NCBI GenBank assembly: GCA_966211795.1
Contig: CBIHNW010000023.1
Location: 1 to 64,000 of the forward strand
From: 21-14-0-10-47-8 sp966211795
Lineage (GTDB): Bacteria; Bdellovibrionota; Bdellovibrionia; Bdellovibrionales; Bdellovibrionaceae
Length of the DNA stretch: 64,000 nt
Direction of reading: 5' to 3'
The number at the start of each line of letters is the position of its first letter. Position 1 is the first letter of the stretch. The notes beneath the pieces are model-generated. The model was given only the letters and a program-made list of their open reading frames with translations, searched no databases and was not told the origin of the DNA. A program made the position numbers and the translations under genes. This document shows, piece by piece, positions 14,411 through 22,871 of the stretch.

Positions 14411-17230
14411 CTAGTGTCTTTGCGGCCAGAGATCCGTCCATTTGGTTGGCGCGGCTTGCGTAAGCTGTGCCTCTCCCAGAACAGACTGGCTGACTTTGAC
14501 TTCTTCCAAAGCTGTTTCGGCCAGAACTTTTCCGCAAGCTTCCATCACGGATTCCCAATCGATGCCATGGTAAGCATAGATCTCGTTCGGACGACCGCAC
14601 TTCGAGTGATGGCGAACCGCCAAAGACTCGTGCCGAGTGCCGACGATCGAGCCCAAGTTGTCCAGCAAACCGGCTTCACCGTCGTGAACCGATACGATCG
14701 GAATGCGTCGGCCTGAAACCGTGACAAATTCGTGACCATTCAGTTGCTCGTTTGGATGAACGAAAAGGTTGCCGTTAATTCCGAGACCTTCTTTCAGATA
14801 CTGGTAATCGTTGCCATGCGCTTGGATGCCGCAAACCAAATCTGGTGACGTCACCACGATGACGTTCGCGTAGATTCCACGGGCCAGCAATGCCTCGGAC
14901 GCCTTGATCGCTTCGGTGGTCGGAGATCCCATCGAGAAAATATTCACGACGTTATCGCCTGGCTCGTAGCCCGCATAACCGCGGTAATCGATCAGGTAAT
15001 AAGCACCTTGCAAAACTTCTTCGCGGATCTGATTCATGATGACCGTTTCATCTTGCGGAGCCAGCTGCGCTTCATCGATCGCGCCGTCCAAAGGATACTC
15101 GCTTCGGCACAAAGGCGCCGTGACATCTGACTTGAATCGCGTCTGGCGCTTCAAGTAAGTCGCCATGTCTTTTTGCTCAATTCCGCGAGTCACGCCACGG
15201 ATCAGAACGCCGTTACGGCCTTCGTTGTCGTTGAAGATGTGGCGACGAATCGATTCGCACAAAATCCAATCCAGCTCTTGGCAGAAGAAGGGCTCCCAAG
15301 TGATCTGGTTTGGAATCTGTATGTCAGACTTCCAACCGTGTTGAGCACCTTCCGGAGACAAGGTCACGCCCGACGGAGTTCCCACCAGGATGAACGAGCT
15401 CTTCCAGTACAGGTTGTAAAAATACTGATCCAACGCGCGCTTGATGAAAAAGTCATAGACCGTCATCAGCGGCATCAAAGGAATTCCCAAGATGTCTTTG
15501 ATCTTTCCGAATGCACCCACGCAAGAGGTGACGTTTCCTTCGGCGATTTCGAAGCGGATGTAACGATCCGACACGTCTTCGCCCGGAACCAGATCCGGAA
15601 GCTTGGCATCTTTCACGCCCAGCTCTTGTTCAAAGTCATGCACCACGGGCGCGCCGAAAATCTTTCCGTCCATCGCCGGATTCAGATTGGTCGAAGTTCC
15701 CACGTCCGGCGCCATCGAAACCAAAAGTTCCGCCGGCTGTTTCCAAACCAGCTCGGAAGCGGCCAAAGGTTTTTGAGTTTTTGTCAGCTCTTTTTCGTTC
15801 AGCGGAGTGTTGGCGATCCGCGTGAGCTTCGCCGTCAACTGTCCGAGCATCCACTGCGTGTGCGGGTAGCTGGCCATCTTGGTGTTGATTTCCAAAGACG
15901 GTGGCAATTCTCCGTGCTCCATGAATTTCTTCATGAAGTATTCTTGGTTGCTGGTCTTGATCGCATTTTGTTCTTTGATTTCCGCCAGCAATTGATCGCC
16001 GCGTTTTTTCAGGAACTGACCTTCAGGAGATTTTGGATCCAGGCGTTCGAACAAAGTCTCGCCCTTGATTCCTTGCTTCTGACGAAGCTCTTCCATCTCG
16101 TCTTCATTCAGCAGGGCCGAGTGATTGCCCGGAGCCGCCGCCATCTTCAAGCCCCAGCCTTTCAGCGTGTGGGCGATGATCATGGTCGGTTTGCGCGTGT
16201 TCTTCTTGCTGGCGAGCATGGCGTTGGCAAGCTCTTGCATGTCGTGGCCGCCCAAATCGCGAAGCGCATCGAACAGATCCTGATCGCTGACCGAATCCAA
16301 AAACTTTTTCATGTTCGGATGTTCTTTGGCGATGCCTTTTTTCAAGGCCTTCATGTCGTGCACCAAAAGCAAAGCTTGGAATTCGTAATCTTCCAATTCA
16401 TTTTCCAAAAAGTTTTTGAAAACTTCGCCGCCCGCCATTTTGAAAAGTTCCAAACGCTTGCGACCGTGCTGAACCTGAATCACTTCCCAGCCGTTGGCGT
16501 GCATCATGTTCTCGATGCGAACGGCATCCGTTCCACCCATGATTTTTTTATTGGTGATGCGATGACCATCCAGAGACTGACGGTTGTAATCGACGATCCA
16601 AGTCAGGTTGCCGATTTCACGTTCCGCAAAATCCGGAATCGCTTCGTACATCGAGCCTTCACGGAATTCAGAATCTCCGCAAACCGCCCAGAAATGCGCA
16701 TCTGGCACCTTGTAATCATGATCCTTCGCGAATCGGTAAGCCAAAGCAAGATAACCGGCTTTGACCGGCGGAATGCCGACGGTTCCTGACGGAAAGAAAT
16801 TGTGGTGATCGCTATCGTAGGCCGAGTGATAAGACTGAAACACGGGCTCGCCATTTTGCGAGTACTTGCGAAGTCCCATCATCGCCGTATTGGCCTCTTC
16901 CAAAGTCAGTTTTGAAAAATCCGGCTTCAGAAATAGATCCAGCAGATAATTGTAAGCGTGATCGGTCGGCGAGGCATGAGGTTTGTTGGCGATGTGGTCG
17001 AAACCTGTTTTCACCAGCAAGTGCAGGGCACCCATGATGTGCAGCGAGCTGGCGCTGGCAGAAGCGTGACCACCGACTTTGGGATCTCCCTTTTCTTTAT
17101 CGCTGCGATGATTGGCCTGAAAAATCATCTGCGTCGCCAAATAGTGCGCGCGACGGGCAATCACATCCAGCGTGTTTTTTAATTCATTTTTCGAATCATT
17201 TTTTTCGTTTTTGACGTCGTTCTTCGCCAT
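14411..17230 (-). CDS. aceE: Pyruvate dehydrogenase E1-type (AceE-like) thiamine enzyme
   Basis: A 939-aa protein of the homodimeric E1/transketolase superfamily, which decarboxylates a 2-oxoacid with thiamine diphosphate. I start at ATG 17230 (AGAGGA upstream; MAKNDVKNEK). The N-terminal thiamine domain has AASAS/LHIMGALHL and HNFFPSGTVG. The cofactor motif reads GDSEFREGSMYEA...VDYNRQSLDG, where E. coli AceE has GDGEMDEPES...NLQRLDG, so the second Gly is Ser. The central domain (ITWEPFFCQELDWILCESI) and the C-terminal domain (NIFSMGSPTTEAIKASEAL) are intact. No aceF or lpd gene is adjacent. It may be a distinct AceE subgroup; the substrate pyruvate is inferred. Confidence 0.75.
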   Translation of the reverse strand: MAKNDVKNEKNDSKNELKNTLDVIARRAHYLATQMIFQANHRSDKEKGDPKVGGHASASASSLHIMGALHLLVKTGFDHIANKPHASPTDHAYNYLLDLFLKPDFSKLTLEEANTAMMGLRKYSQNGEPVFQSYHSAYDSDHHNFFPSGTVGIPPVKAGYLALAYRFAKDHDYKVPDAHFWAVCGDSEFREGSMYEAIPDFAEREIGNLTWIVDYNRQSLDGHRITNKKIMGGTDAVRIENMMHANGWEVIQVQHGRKRLELFKMAGGEVFKNFLENELEDYEFQALLLVHDMKALKKGIAKEHPNMKKFLDSVSDQDLFDALRDLGGHDMQELANAMLASKKNTRKPTMIIAHTLKGWGLKMAAAPGNHSALLNEDEMEELRQKQGIKGETLFERLDPKSPEGQFLKKRGDQLLAEIKEQNAIKTSNQEYFMKKFMEHGELPPSLEINTKMASYPHTQWMLGQLTAKLTRIANTPLNEKELTKTQKPLAASELVWKQPAELLVSMAPDVGTSTNLNPAMDGKIFGAPVVHDFEQELGVKDAKLPDLVPGEDVSDRYIRFEIAEGNVTSCVGAFGKIKDILGIPLMPLMTVYDFFIKRALDQYFYNLYWKSSFILVGTPSGVTLSPEGAQHGWKSDIQIPNQITWEPFFCQELDWILCESIRRHIFNDNEGRNGVLIRGVTRGIEQKDMATYLKRQTRFKSDVTAPLCRSEYPLDGAIDEAQLAPQDETVIMNQIREEVLQGAYYLIDYRGYAGYEPGDNVVNIFSMGSPTTEAIKASEALLARGIYANVIVVTSPDLVCGIQAHGNDYQYLKEGLGINGNLFVHPNEQLNGHEFVTVSGRRIPIVSVHDGEAGLLDNLGSIVGTRHESLAVRHHSKCGRPNEIYAYHGIDWESVMEACGKVLAETALEEVKVSQSVLGEAQLTQAAPTKWTDLWPQRH

Positions 17231-17332
17231 AGGAAATCCTCTTTCGTCATGTGAAGCAAATACTCTAAGCCGGAGGAAAGTAACACCGATCTCTCGGACA
17301 CGCAAAATAGATGAAAAATGTACTGGCTCGCA

Positions 17333-18280
17333 TCAAGCTTCGAGGATGAAATCCCAGCGAATTTTGATGGTGCCATCAGGCTCGACAATGCCGTTCGGCG
17401 GGTTTGGAAAGGGCGCGGCCTCTTGAAAGGCTTCGATGGCGGCCTGATCCAGATCGCGGACACCGGAATCGCCGACGACCTGTACTTTTACAAGGTGGCC
17501 AACGCGGTCCAAGGTGATCAAAAGTTTTGTGACTTTGTCTTCCGAAGAGGCAATCGAGCGCCCTTCCTTGACGATCTTGGCCAGTTTCTCGCGAACTTTA
17601 CCACCCCAATGCTGATTCAGTTGGCGACGGATGCGAGCGTAAAAAGTGTAATAAACGAATTCACGAGTGGACAGCAGGGTTTCCATCCCTTTGTCTAGGT
17701 CCTTCAGATAATCGGTGGTCTGGCTGGCTTCGGCTCCGGCGATGCCCGGTGTTTCGTTGCGGGGATTGGCCTGAGCTTGCTTTTGAGGCTTGGTCTTTTC
17801 GAAGGCCTGCTTCAATGCATCTTGATCCAAAGTTTTTTCCAGCTCGCGCTCTTGCTGCTGCTTTTTTTCCACCATCTTTTCTAGATTCATTTCTGGTTTT
17901 AGGTCCTGCAAATTCAATTTCGGTTTGCCATTTTGGCCCTGGAAATTTTCCTTCGCTTCACGATTGCGGAAGTCTCCCAATTTGGTGGCCACGGTCTGCT
18001 TTTTAACAACCTGATCGTGAGCACTGAGAAATTTTGCCTGGTCGGACTTTTCATCATTGAGGGCGTTTTCATTTTGCTCGACCACTTGCAATGGGTCCAG
18101 TGGGGGCTTGGACATATCCTTCGGCATTTCGGCCGGCGGCGTCTCTTGATAGGAGACCTCGATCACTTCGTGCTTCATGGGCTCAAGCAACTTTGGAAGA
18201 ACAAAGGAAGACAGCATGAAAAGCGTATGCAGTAAGAGCGAAGCAATCAAACTGTGACGGAGCTGCCATTTCTTCATCAA
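17333..18280 (-). CDS. TonB-family energy transducer-like protein
   Basis: A 315-aa protein with one N-terminal membrane helix (about residues 9-30), a long charged Pro/Gln/Lys-rich periplasmic region (~40-190) and a C-terminal TonB-like domain (~235-315: LLITLDRVGHLVKVQVVGDSGVRDLDQAAIEAFQ..., ending IKIRWDF). TonB proteins pass energy from ExbBD to outer-membrane receptors. No exbB/exbD genes lie next to it. It sits 102 nt upstream of aceE on the same strand and is divergent from the phosphatase gene, with which it may share a 130-nt promoter region. AgmX/GltJ-like proteins of gliding bacteria also carry such domains and are an alternative. Confidence 0.75.
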   Translation of the reverse strand: MMKKWQLRHSLIASLLLHTLFMLSSFVLPKLLEPMKHEVIEVSYQETPPAEMPKDMSKPPLDPLQVVEQNENALNDEKSDQAKFLSAHDQVVKKQTVATKLGDFRNREAKENFQGQNGKPKLNLQDLKPEMNLEKMVEKKQQQERELEKTLDQDALKQAFEKTKPQKQAQANPRNETPGIAGAEASQTTDYLKDLDKGMETLLSTREFVYYTFYARIRRQLNQHWGGKVREKLAKIVKEGRSIASSEDKVTKLLITLDRVGHLVKVQVVGDSGVRDLDQAAIEAFQEAAPFPNPPNGIVEPDGTIKIRWDFILEA

Positions 18281-18410
18281 GATCCTCTCTCTGTCTTGTC
18301 GGAAAAATCTCGCGAACGTTAAAGTATTTCCGGAATGAAGAAGTCTAGATCTGCAGGTCTGGGCTTCGTTTTTGATTGGCCGTTGGGGGCACTGTTTCTA
18401 AACTGAAATC

Positions 18411-19130
18411 ATGCAGATAGATGTTTGGTGCAAGACCGATAAGGGACTTCGCCGCGACTCAAATCAAGATTCTTATCTCATCAATAAAGAGTTGGGATTG
18501 TATGTCGTTGCCGACGGCATGGGTGGCCACTCCGGAGGCGAAGTCGCTTCCGCCATGGCTGTTAAAACAGTCGAAGAGTACATCGCAAAAAATCACACGG
18601 CGATGAATGGCCGCGAACTTTTGACCAAGGCTTACCAAGAATCCAGTCGCAAAATTCACGAACGCGCGGCCGTCGAAACGCGTTTGATGGGCATGGGTAC
18701 GACCATGGTCTTGATCTTCGTCAAGGGCTCGTCGGTATTCATTGGTAATGTTGGTGATTCCCGAGCCTATCTTTTCCGCAAGCCATTTTACTGGCAGGTG
18801 ACGGAAGATCATTCCTTGGTCAACGAGCAGTTGCGGGCCGGCATCATCCGCGAAGACCAGCTGGCGACATTCGCGAACAAGAACGTGATCACTCGCAGCG
18901 TTGGTTACGAAAAAGATGTTCAGGTGGACGTTGTCCAGCGCGAAGCCTCGCCGGGCGACTGTTATTTGATTTGTTCCGATGGTTTTTCAGGTCTGGTCAA
19001 TGATTCGGTGGCATCGGATCTGCTAAATCGTTCAGCGATGGAAAAAGTTCCGGACGCTTGCATCGCCAAAGCCCTCGAAAATGGCGGGGATGATAACGTC
19101 ACTGTCATGTACCTCCATATCAAAGCTTGA
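18411..19130 (+). CDS. PP2C-family Ser/Thr protein phosphatase (Stp-type)
   Basis: A 239-aa PPM/PP2C phosphatase that removes phosphate from Ser/Thr residues using two metal ions. The metal ligands appear in RRDSNQDSY and VVADGMGGHSGGE near the N terminus, IGNVGDSRAYLFR in the middle, and CSDGFSG and GGDDNVTVM near the end, so the core looks complete. Such proteins usually antagonise Hanks-type kinases; no kinase gene is in the window. No signal peptide, so it is cytoplasmic. It reads away from the tonB-like gene. Confidence 0.92.
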   Translation: MQIDVWCKTDKGLRRDSNQDSYLINKELGLYVVADGMGGHSGGEVASAMAVKTVEEYIAKNHTAMNGRELLTKAYQESSRKIHERAAVETRLMGMGTTMVLIFVKGSSVFIGNVGDSRAYLFRKPFYWQVTEDHSLVNEQLRAGIIREDQLATFANKNVITRSVGYEKDVQVDVVQREASPGDCYLICSDGFSGLVNDSVASDLLNRSAMEKVPDACIAKALENGGDDNVTVMYLHIKA

Positions 19131-19263
19131 TCACTTGTTTGAAAATCAACATTTTAGATTTGGAATTTTCGGTCAGTCGTGCACGGTTGGGTGGCTTTTG
19201 GGTCGCGGCTTTGGTCTGAATTTGGGCTGGAAATAAATGCTTAGCGTTAGGAGCGGTGTTTTT

Positions 19264-19293
19264 ATGTTGGCGTGTCTTCGGACCGCTTCGTAG
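19264..19293 (+). other. Possible nine-codon upstream ORF
   Basis: ATG 19264 to TAG 19291-19293 encodes MLACLRTAS and ends 11 nt before the GTG start of the M23 peptidase gene. AGGAG lies about ten bases upstream of this ATG, while the peptidase GTG itself has no clear Shine-Dalgarno. Re-initiation from this small frame is possible. The evidence is position only. Confidence 0.3.
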
Positions 19294-19304
19294 ACTGAAC
19301 GAAC

Positions 19305-20324
19305 GTGGAAAAAATTGCGAACGAAAAGAAAAAAGTAACTCTCTTCCTGGTCACGAATGATGCCGGGCAGACTCGCAAGATTGTCATCCCGGCAAGCTGG
19401 GTGAAATCCATTTCCTTATTGGCCGGGATCTTGGTCCTGGCGATGATCGCGTCTTTCGTTGATTACTTGGGACTGTTGGCCCAAACCGCCGAAAACAAGC
19501 GATTGACGGCCGAGAACGCGCAGCTGATCAAACAATTCCAAGTCGTCGAGGGCAAAGTTCAAGCTTTGGAAACCAGCCTCGAACGCGTTAAAACTTTCAC
19601 CACCAAATTGAAATTGATCACCAATGTCGAGGGCGAAGATCGCTCATTGAAATTGGCGATGGGCGTGCAGCCTCCACCAAATCAACCGGTGGAAGAGTTT
19701 GATCAACCCGTTGAACAACGCGGGAAAATCGGCGACCTCGAAAAAGCGGATGCCGAGTTCAACGAGAAAAAACCGGTGGACGAACAAAATGGCGAGCTGA
19801 CGATTGAAGACCACCGCGATTACGCCTCTCTCGCCATTCGCATTGATCGCACGATCAAGGACTCTCAACTTCGCGAACAAAGCGTTCTCGATTTGTGGGA
19901 ATCCCTTAGCGAGCGTCAGTCTCTGCTCAACTCGACGCCGAACATTCGTCCGGCCAAAGGCTGGTTCACTTCGCGCTTTGGTTACCGCGTGTCTCCGTTC
20001 ACGGGCCGACCGGCCCTGCACACGGGTCTTGATATTGCGGCGGCACCGGGCTCGCCCGTCTACGCGACCGCTGATGGTATCGTGACCTTTGCCGGTTACG
20101 ATGAAGGTTACGGAAAATTGATTTCGATCGATCATGGTTACGGTGTGACCACGCGTTTTGGTCATAACGCTCAGATCTACGTTCAGGTCGGCCAAAAAGT
20201 TTCTCGCTGGGACGTGATCGCATCTGTTGGAAATACGGGTCGCTCGACGGGACCTCACTGTCACTACGAAGTTCGCGTCAACGGTGTTCCCCGCGATCCG
20301 GCTCTCTATATCTTAGACGAATAG
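19305..20324 (+). CDS. Membrane-anchored M23 peptidase (LytM-type)
   Basis: A 339-aa protein starting at GTG 19305. A short cytoplasmic N terminus is followed by a membrane helix (~33-57), a coiled coil (~60-110, AENKRLTAENAQLIKQF...) and an acidic linker. The C-terminal LytM domain has HTGLDIAA (zinc His/Asp) and PHCHYEVRVNG (HxH), so the zinc site is complete and it can plausibly cut peptidoglycan cross-links in the periplasm. The layout matches side-wall or predator-type M23 hydrolases as well as divisome activators. It is monocistronic downstream of the phosphatase gene. Confidence 0.88.
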   Translation: MEKIANEKKKVTLFLVTNDAGQTRKIVIPASWVKSISLLAGILVLAMIASFVDYLGLLAQTAENKRLTAENAQLIKQFQVVEGKVQALETSLERVKTFTTKLKLITNVEGEDRSLKLAMGVQPPPNQPVEEFDQPVEQRGKIGDLEKADAEFNEKKPVDEQNGELTIEDHRDYASLAIRIDRTIKDSQLREQSVLDLWESLSERQSLLNSTPNIRPAKGWFTSRFGYRVSPFTGRPALHTGLDIAAAPGSPVYATADGIVTFAGYDEGYGKLISIDHGYGVTTRFGHNAQIYVQVGQKVSRWDVIASVGNTGRSTGPHCHYEVRVNGVPRDPALYILDE

Positions 20325-20658
20325 TCTTCATCGCCCATCCAACTGCGACAGTCTGTTTTAAAATAAGCAAATTATTTTTTTTTGAAAACCGTCTGACAAA
20401 TTGATTTTCTACTCAAGTGACTGGTCTTTCTTCAGATTTGCAAAACAATTCATTTTTGAATCCAACAACTCCTATTTTTTTAGCGAATGAGCTCTTCGAT
20501 TTTTGAAAAGGGAATCGTCAAGTTTTTTGACAGGTGATCGGTTTGTATCTCGTCAGTTGAAAAAGTGGAAGTTTCCTCGAACATGTTGGCGACTGGACTT
20601 GGCCCCGCTTTTGTAACTCTTCCACTTGAGGAGGGGGACAACACTGTCTCACTTTGAG
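20325..20658 (+). promoter_or_regulatory. AT-rich leader with a long-range stem next to the ribosome site
   Basis: AAGTGGAAG (20563-20571) is fully complementary to CTTCCACTT (20619-20627), which directly abuts a strong GAGGAGGGGG (20628-20637). The CCTC at 20575-20578 could also pair with that ribosome site, giving two competing states. A TTGACA is present near 20527 but no convincing -10 follows. The rest of the region is T-rich and holds no gene. Confidence 0.4.
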
Positions 20659-21345
20659 ATGAAGCGGAAGCAACTACAAAAAATTGGAATCAGTGCCTTG
20701 ATGGCGCTCGCTCCATGCTTGTCGAAGGCCGCGATCCCTCGCTATTACTTTCCCGCTTATTCTTATCAATGCCAAGCAAACGAATCTTCACGTGCTCCGG
20801 CTTCCATCAATCACGCGGCCATCATGGTGGCAACGCCTTCCAAGATTTTTTATGGTGAAGACGGAACTTCGATTTCGCCGGAATTGATCGCGAATTTTAA
20901 TCAGGTGAAAGCCAACGACAAACCGCTGGATGTGGTTTTGTTCATTCCTTTGGACATGCAACCGACAAACGACGCCGCCTCGGTGATGGCCCAAGTTGCG
21001 GATCGGTCGATGACCAGTCTCCTCAATTCCGAGTCCGTTCGGCAAAGCACCGTGGGGCAAGCTGCCACAACGGTTGAGCAAAAAATGAAACAAGAAGTGG
21101 TCATCGGCGGCAGCGACCCGCAGTCCGTGCAACATAAATTTAATTTCAACGTTCAGGCCTTTCAGGCCTTGGCCCAAGTTCAATACACGGGCTACACCAA
21201 CGCCGCCATCAAATACAAAATCGCCGAATCCAAAGTCGCGATCGAAATGTTCAAACGATTCTACGGCAACCGTGACTTGGTCTTCAGCCACACCATGGGC
21301 CGAGAAAACAGGATATCAGAGGTCAGCGTCCGCTGGACCTTCTGA
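20659..21345 (+). CDS. Exported protein of unknown function
   Basis: About 228 aa from ATG 20659, with a signal peptide (MKRKQLQKIGISALMALAP...SKAA). The strong GAGGAGGGGG lies 21 nt upstream of this ATG but only 6 nt before an in-frame CTG (20644), so a CTG start, adding five residues, is possible. The mature protein has two Cys (YQCQ only in the conserved start; few others), a beta-rich look and an amphipathic C-terminal half. I recognise no domain. Its stop codon lies inside the left arm of the third long stem-loop. It is convergent with purD. Confidence 0.65.
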   Translation: MKRKQLQKIGISALMALAPCLSKAAIPRYYFPAYSYQCQANESSRAPASINHAAIMVATPSKIFYGEDGTSISPELIANFNQVKANDKPLDVVLFIPLDMQPTNDAASVMAQVADRSMTSLLNSESVRQSTVGQAATTVEQKMKQEVVIGGSDPQSVQHKFNFNVQAFQALAQVQYTGYTNAAIKYKIAESKVAIEMFKRFYGNRDLVFSHTMGRENRISEVSVRWTF

Positions 21346-21441
21346 TGAAACGTCCTCATAACTCCAAATCCTTCGTTGTTGCGCTGAAAGCGCACCTTCG
21401 GTGCGACGTCCTCGACTTTGGAGCTATGAGGACGTTTCATC
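21344..21441. repeat. Long stem-loop element, type 2
   Basis: A 25-bp stem (21344-21368 with 21417-21441) with a single A/C mismatch encloses a 48-nt loop. The loop offers two mutually exclusive hairpins, TGCGCT/AGCGCA and CGCACC/GGTGCG. The left arm begins within the TGA stop (21343-21345) of the upstream gene. The loop sequence is unrelated to the elements at 245 and 14264, and no T-tract follows. It lies between convergent genes. Confidence 0.85.
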
Positions 21442-21513
21442 GCGCGTGGTCTGTCAAAAGGGAAATCGGGGAGATTCTTTTGGGAATACCGATGTGATGG
21501 TTAATTATAATTC

Positions 21514-22767
21514 TTAAATATTTTTACCGATGTCGGTTCGTTTTTGTTGGCCCATCCATTTTGCGTGGGTGCTTTGGTTGTAGGCTTTAGCTAGGGATTC
21601 TTGGGATGTGGTGCCCAGACCGATGGCGTTCAGGACTCTTCCGCCATTGGTGAGCCAGCGGCCTTCGGAATTTTTCTTGGTTCCGGCGTGAAGGAAATAG
21701 CTCATTTCGGTCGAGTGGGCGAGATCGCCTTCAATCTGGAGATTTTTTTCGGGATTCATTGGGTAGCCCGGGGCGGCCATCACCACGCAGGAAGCGAAAA
21801 TGTTTTTCTGTTTCAGTGGATGAAGCTTTCCTTGCGATAAATCTTTCAATACAAATCCGAGATCCGCGTCAATCAAGGGCAAGATGACTTGCGTTTCTGG
21901 ATCACCGAAGCGGCAATTGAATTCTAAAACTTGCGGACCTTGTGCCGTAACCATCACGCCGATAAAAAGGACTCCGCGGTACAGGTAATTTTTTTCGTGC
22001 AGGTGGGCGACCGTTGGTTCGACGATTTTTCTTTCGATTTGTTCACGCAGCTCGGAATTGATTTGCAAAGGCGCCACCGTGCCCATGCCGCCGGTGTTCG
22101 GGCCCAGATCGCCATCCATTAAGCGTTTGTGATCTTGCGCCAAGGGCAATGTCTGCCACGTTTTGCCGTTGGTCAGAATCAGGTAGCTCAGCTCCCAACC
22201 CGGCATGAATTGCTCCAGCAAGGCTTGCTTGCCGGCTTCACCCAAAATTCGATTTTCAAATAAATCCTGTGCGGCCTTCTCGAGCTCCACTAAATCTTTG
22301 CAGATAAAAACGCCTTTGCCGCCAGCCAAGCCATCAGCTTTCAAAACATACGGAGAGGTGAACTGTGCGACGACTTTCTGAATATCGGACCATGAGGTGA
22401 CGATTTCAAAGGCCGCGGTGGGAACGCCGGATTCTTTCATGAATTGTTTGGCAAAAATTTTCGATCCTTCCAATTGTGCGGCTTCGCTAGAAGGGCCGAC
22501 CACTAAAATCCCGCGCTCGCGCAGGCGATCGGACAATCCTTCCACCAATGGATCTTCGGGGCCGATCATGACGAAATCGATTTCTGTGCGAAGACAAAAA
22601 TCAACCAGCGCTGAAGATTGGCGCCAATCCATCTCGTGACAGAGTGCTTGTCGGCTCATGCCAGCAGATCCAGGAACCGCATGAATCTCGGTGACCGAGG
22701 AACATTGTGAAAGCGCATGAACCAGAGCATGTTCTCGTCCGCCTTGTCCAATCACTAGAACTTTCAT
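21514..22767 (-). CDS. purD: Phosphoribosylamine-glycine ligase
   Basis: A 417-aa enzyme of de novo purine synthesis that joins phosphoribosylamine to glycine with ATP. The N terminus MKVLVIGQGGREHALVHAL is diagnostic. The ATP-grasp core follows (YVLKADGLAGGKGVFIC, LSYLILTNGKTWQTLPLAQDHKRL, NTGGMGTVAP, VLEFNCRFGDPETQVILPL). Length is normal for the family. It is monocistronic, divergent from the thiolase gene with 104 nt between the starts. No purine riboswitch is evident upstream. Confidence 0.96.
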   Translation of the reverse strand: MKVLVIGQGGREHALVHALSQCSSVTEIHAVPGSAGMSRQALCHEMDWRQSSALVDFCLRTEIDFVMIGPEDPLVEGLSDRLRERGILVVGPSSEAAQLEGSKIFAKQFMKESGVPTAAFEIVTSWSDIQKVVAQFTSPYVLKADGLAGGKGVFICKDLVELEKAAQDLFENRILGEAGKQALLEQFMPGWELSYLILTNGKTWQTLPLAQDHKRLMDGDLGPNTGGMGTVAPLQINSELREQIERKIVEPTVAHLHEKNYLYRGVLFIGVMVTAQGPQVLEFNCRFGDPETQVILPLIDADLGFVLKDLSQGKLHPLKQKNIFASCVVMAAPGYPMNPEKNLQIEGDLAHSTEMSYFLHAGTKKNSEGRWLTNGGRVLNAIGLGTTSQESLAKAYNQSTHAKWMGQQKRTDIGKNI

Positions 22768-22871
22768 CGGTGTTTGATCCTTCTCAGTCTTATGAACTTA
22801 TTAAGTCTTGCGTCGTTTGTTGATTGAAAAATGCTACCTCGGAATCGGAAATCACTTTACTCTGGAATCCT

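Noticed and set aside
15173..16789. 538-codon open frame antisense to aceE
   Set aside because: Runs opposite a conserved enzyme gene; its His/Arg/Phe-rich translation is typical of an antisense shadow of biased codons and has no domain or ribosome site.
22768..22871. Purine riboswitch upstream of purD
   Set aside because: No aptamer-like paired elements found in the short divergent gap.
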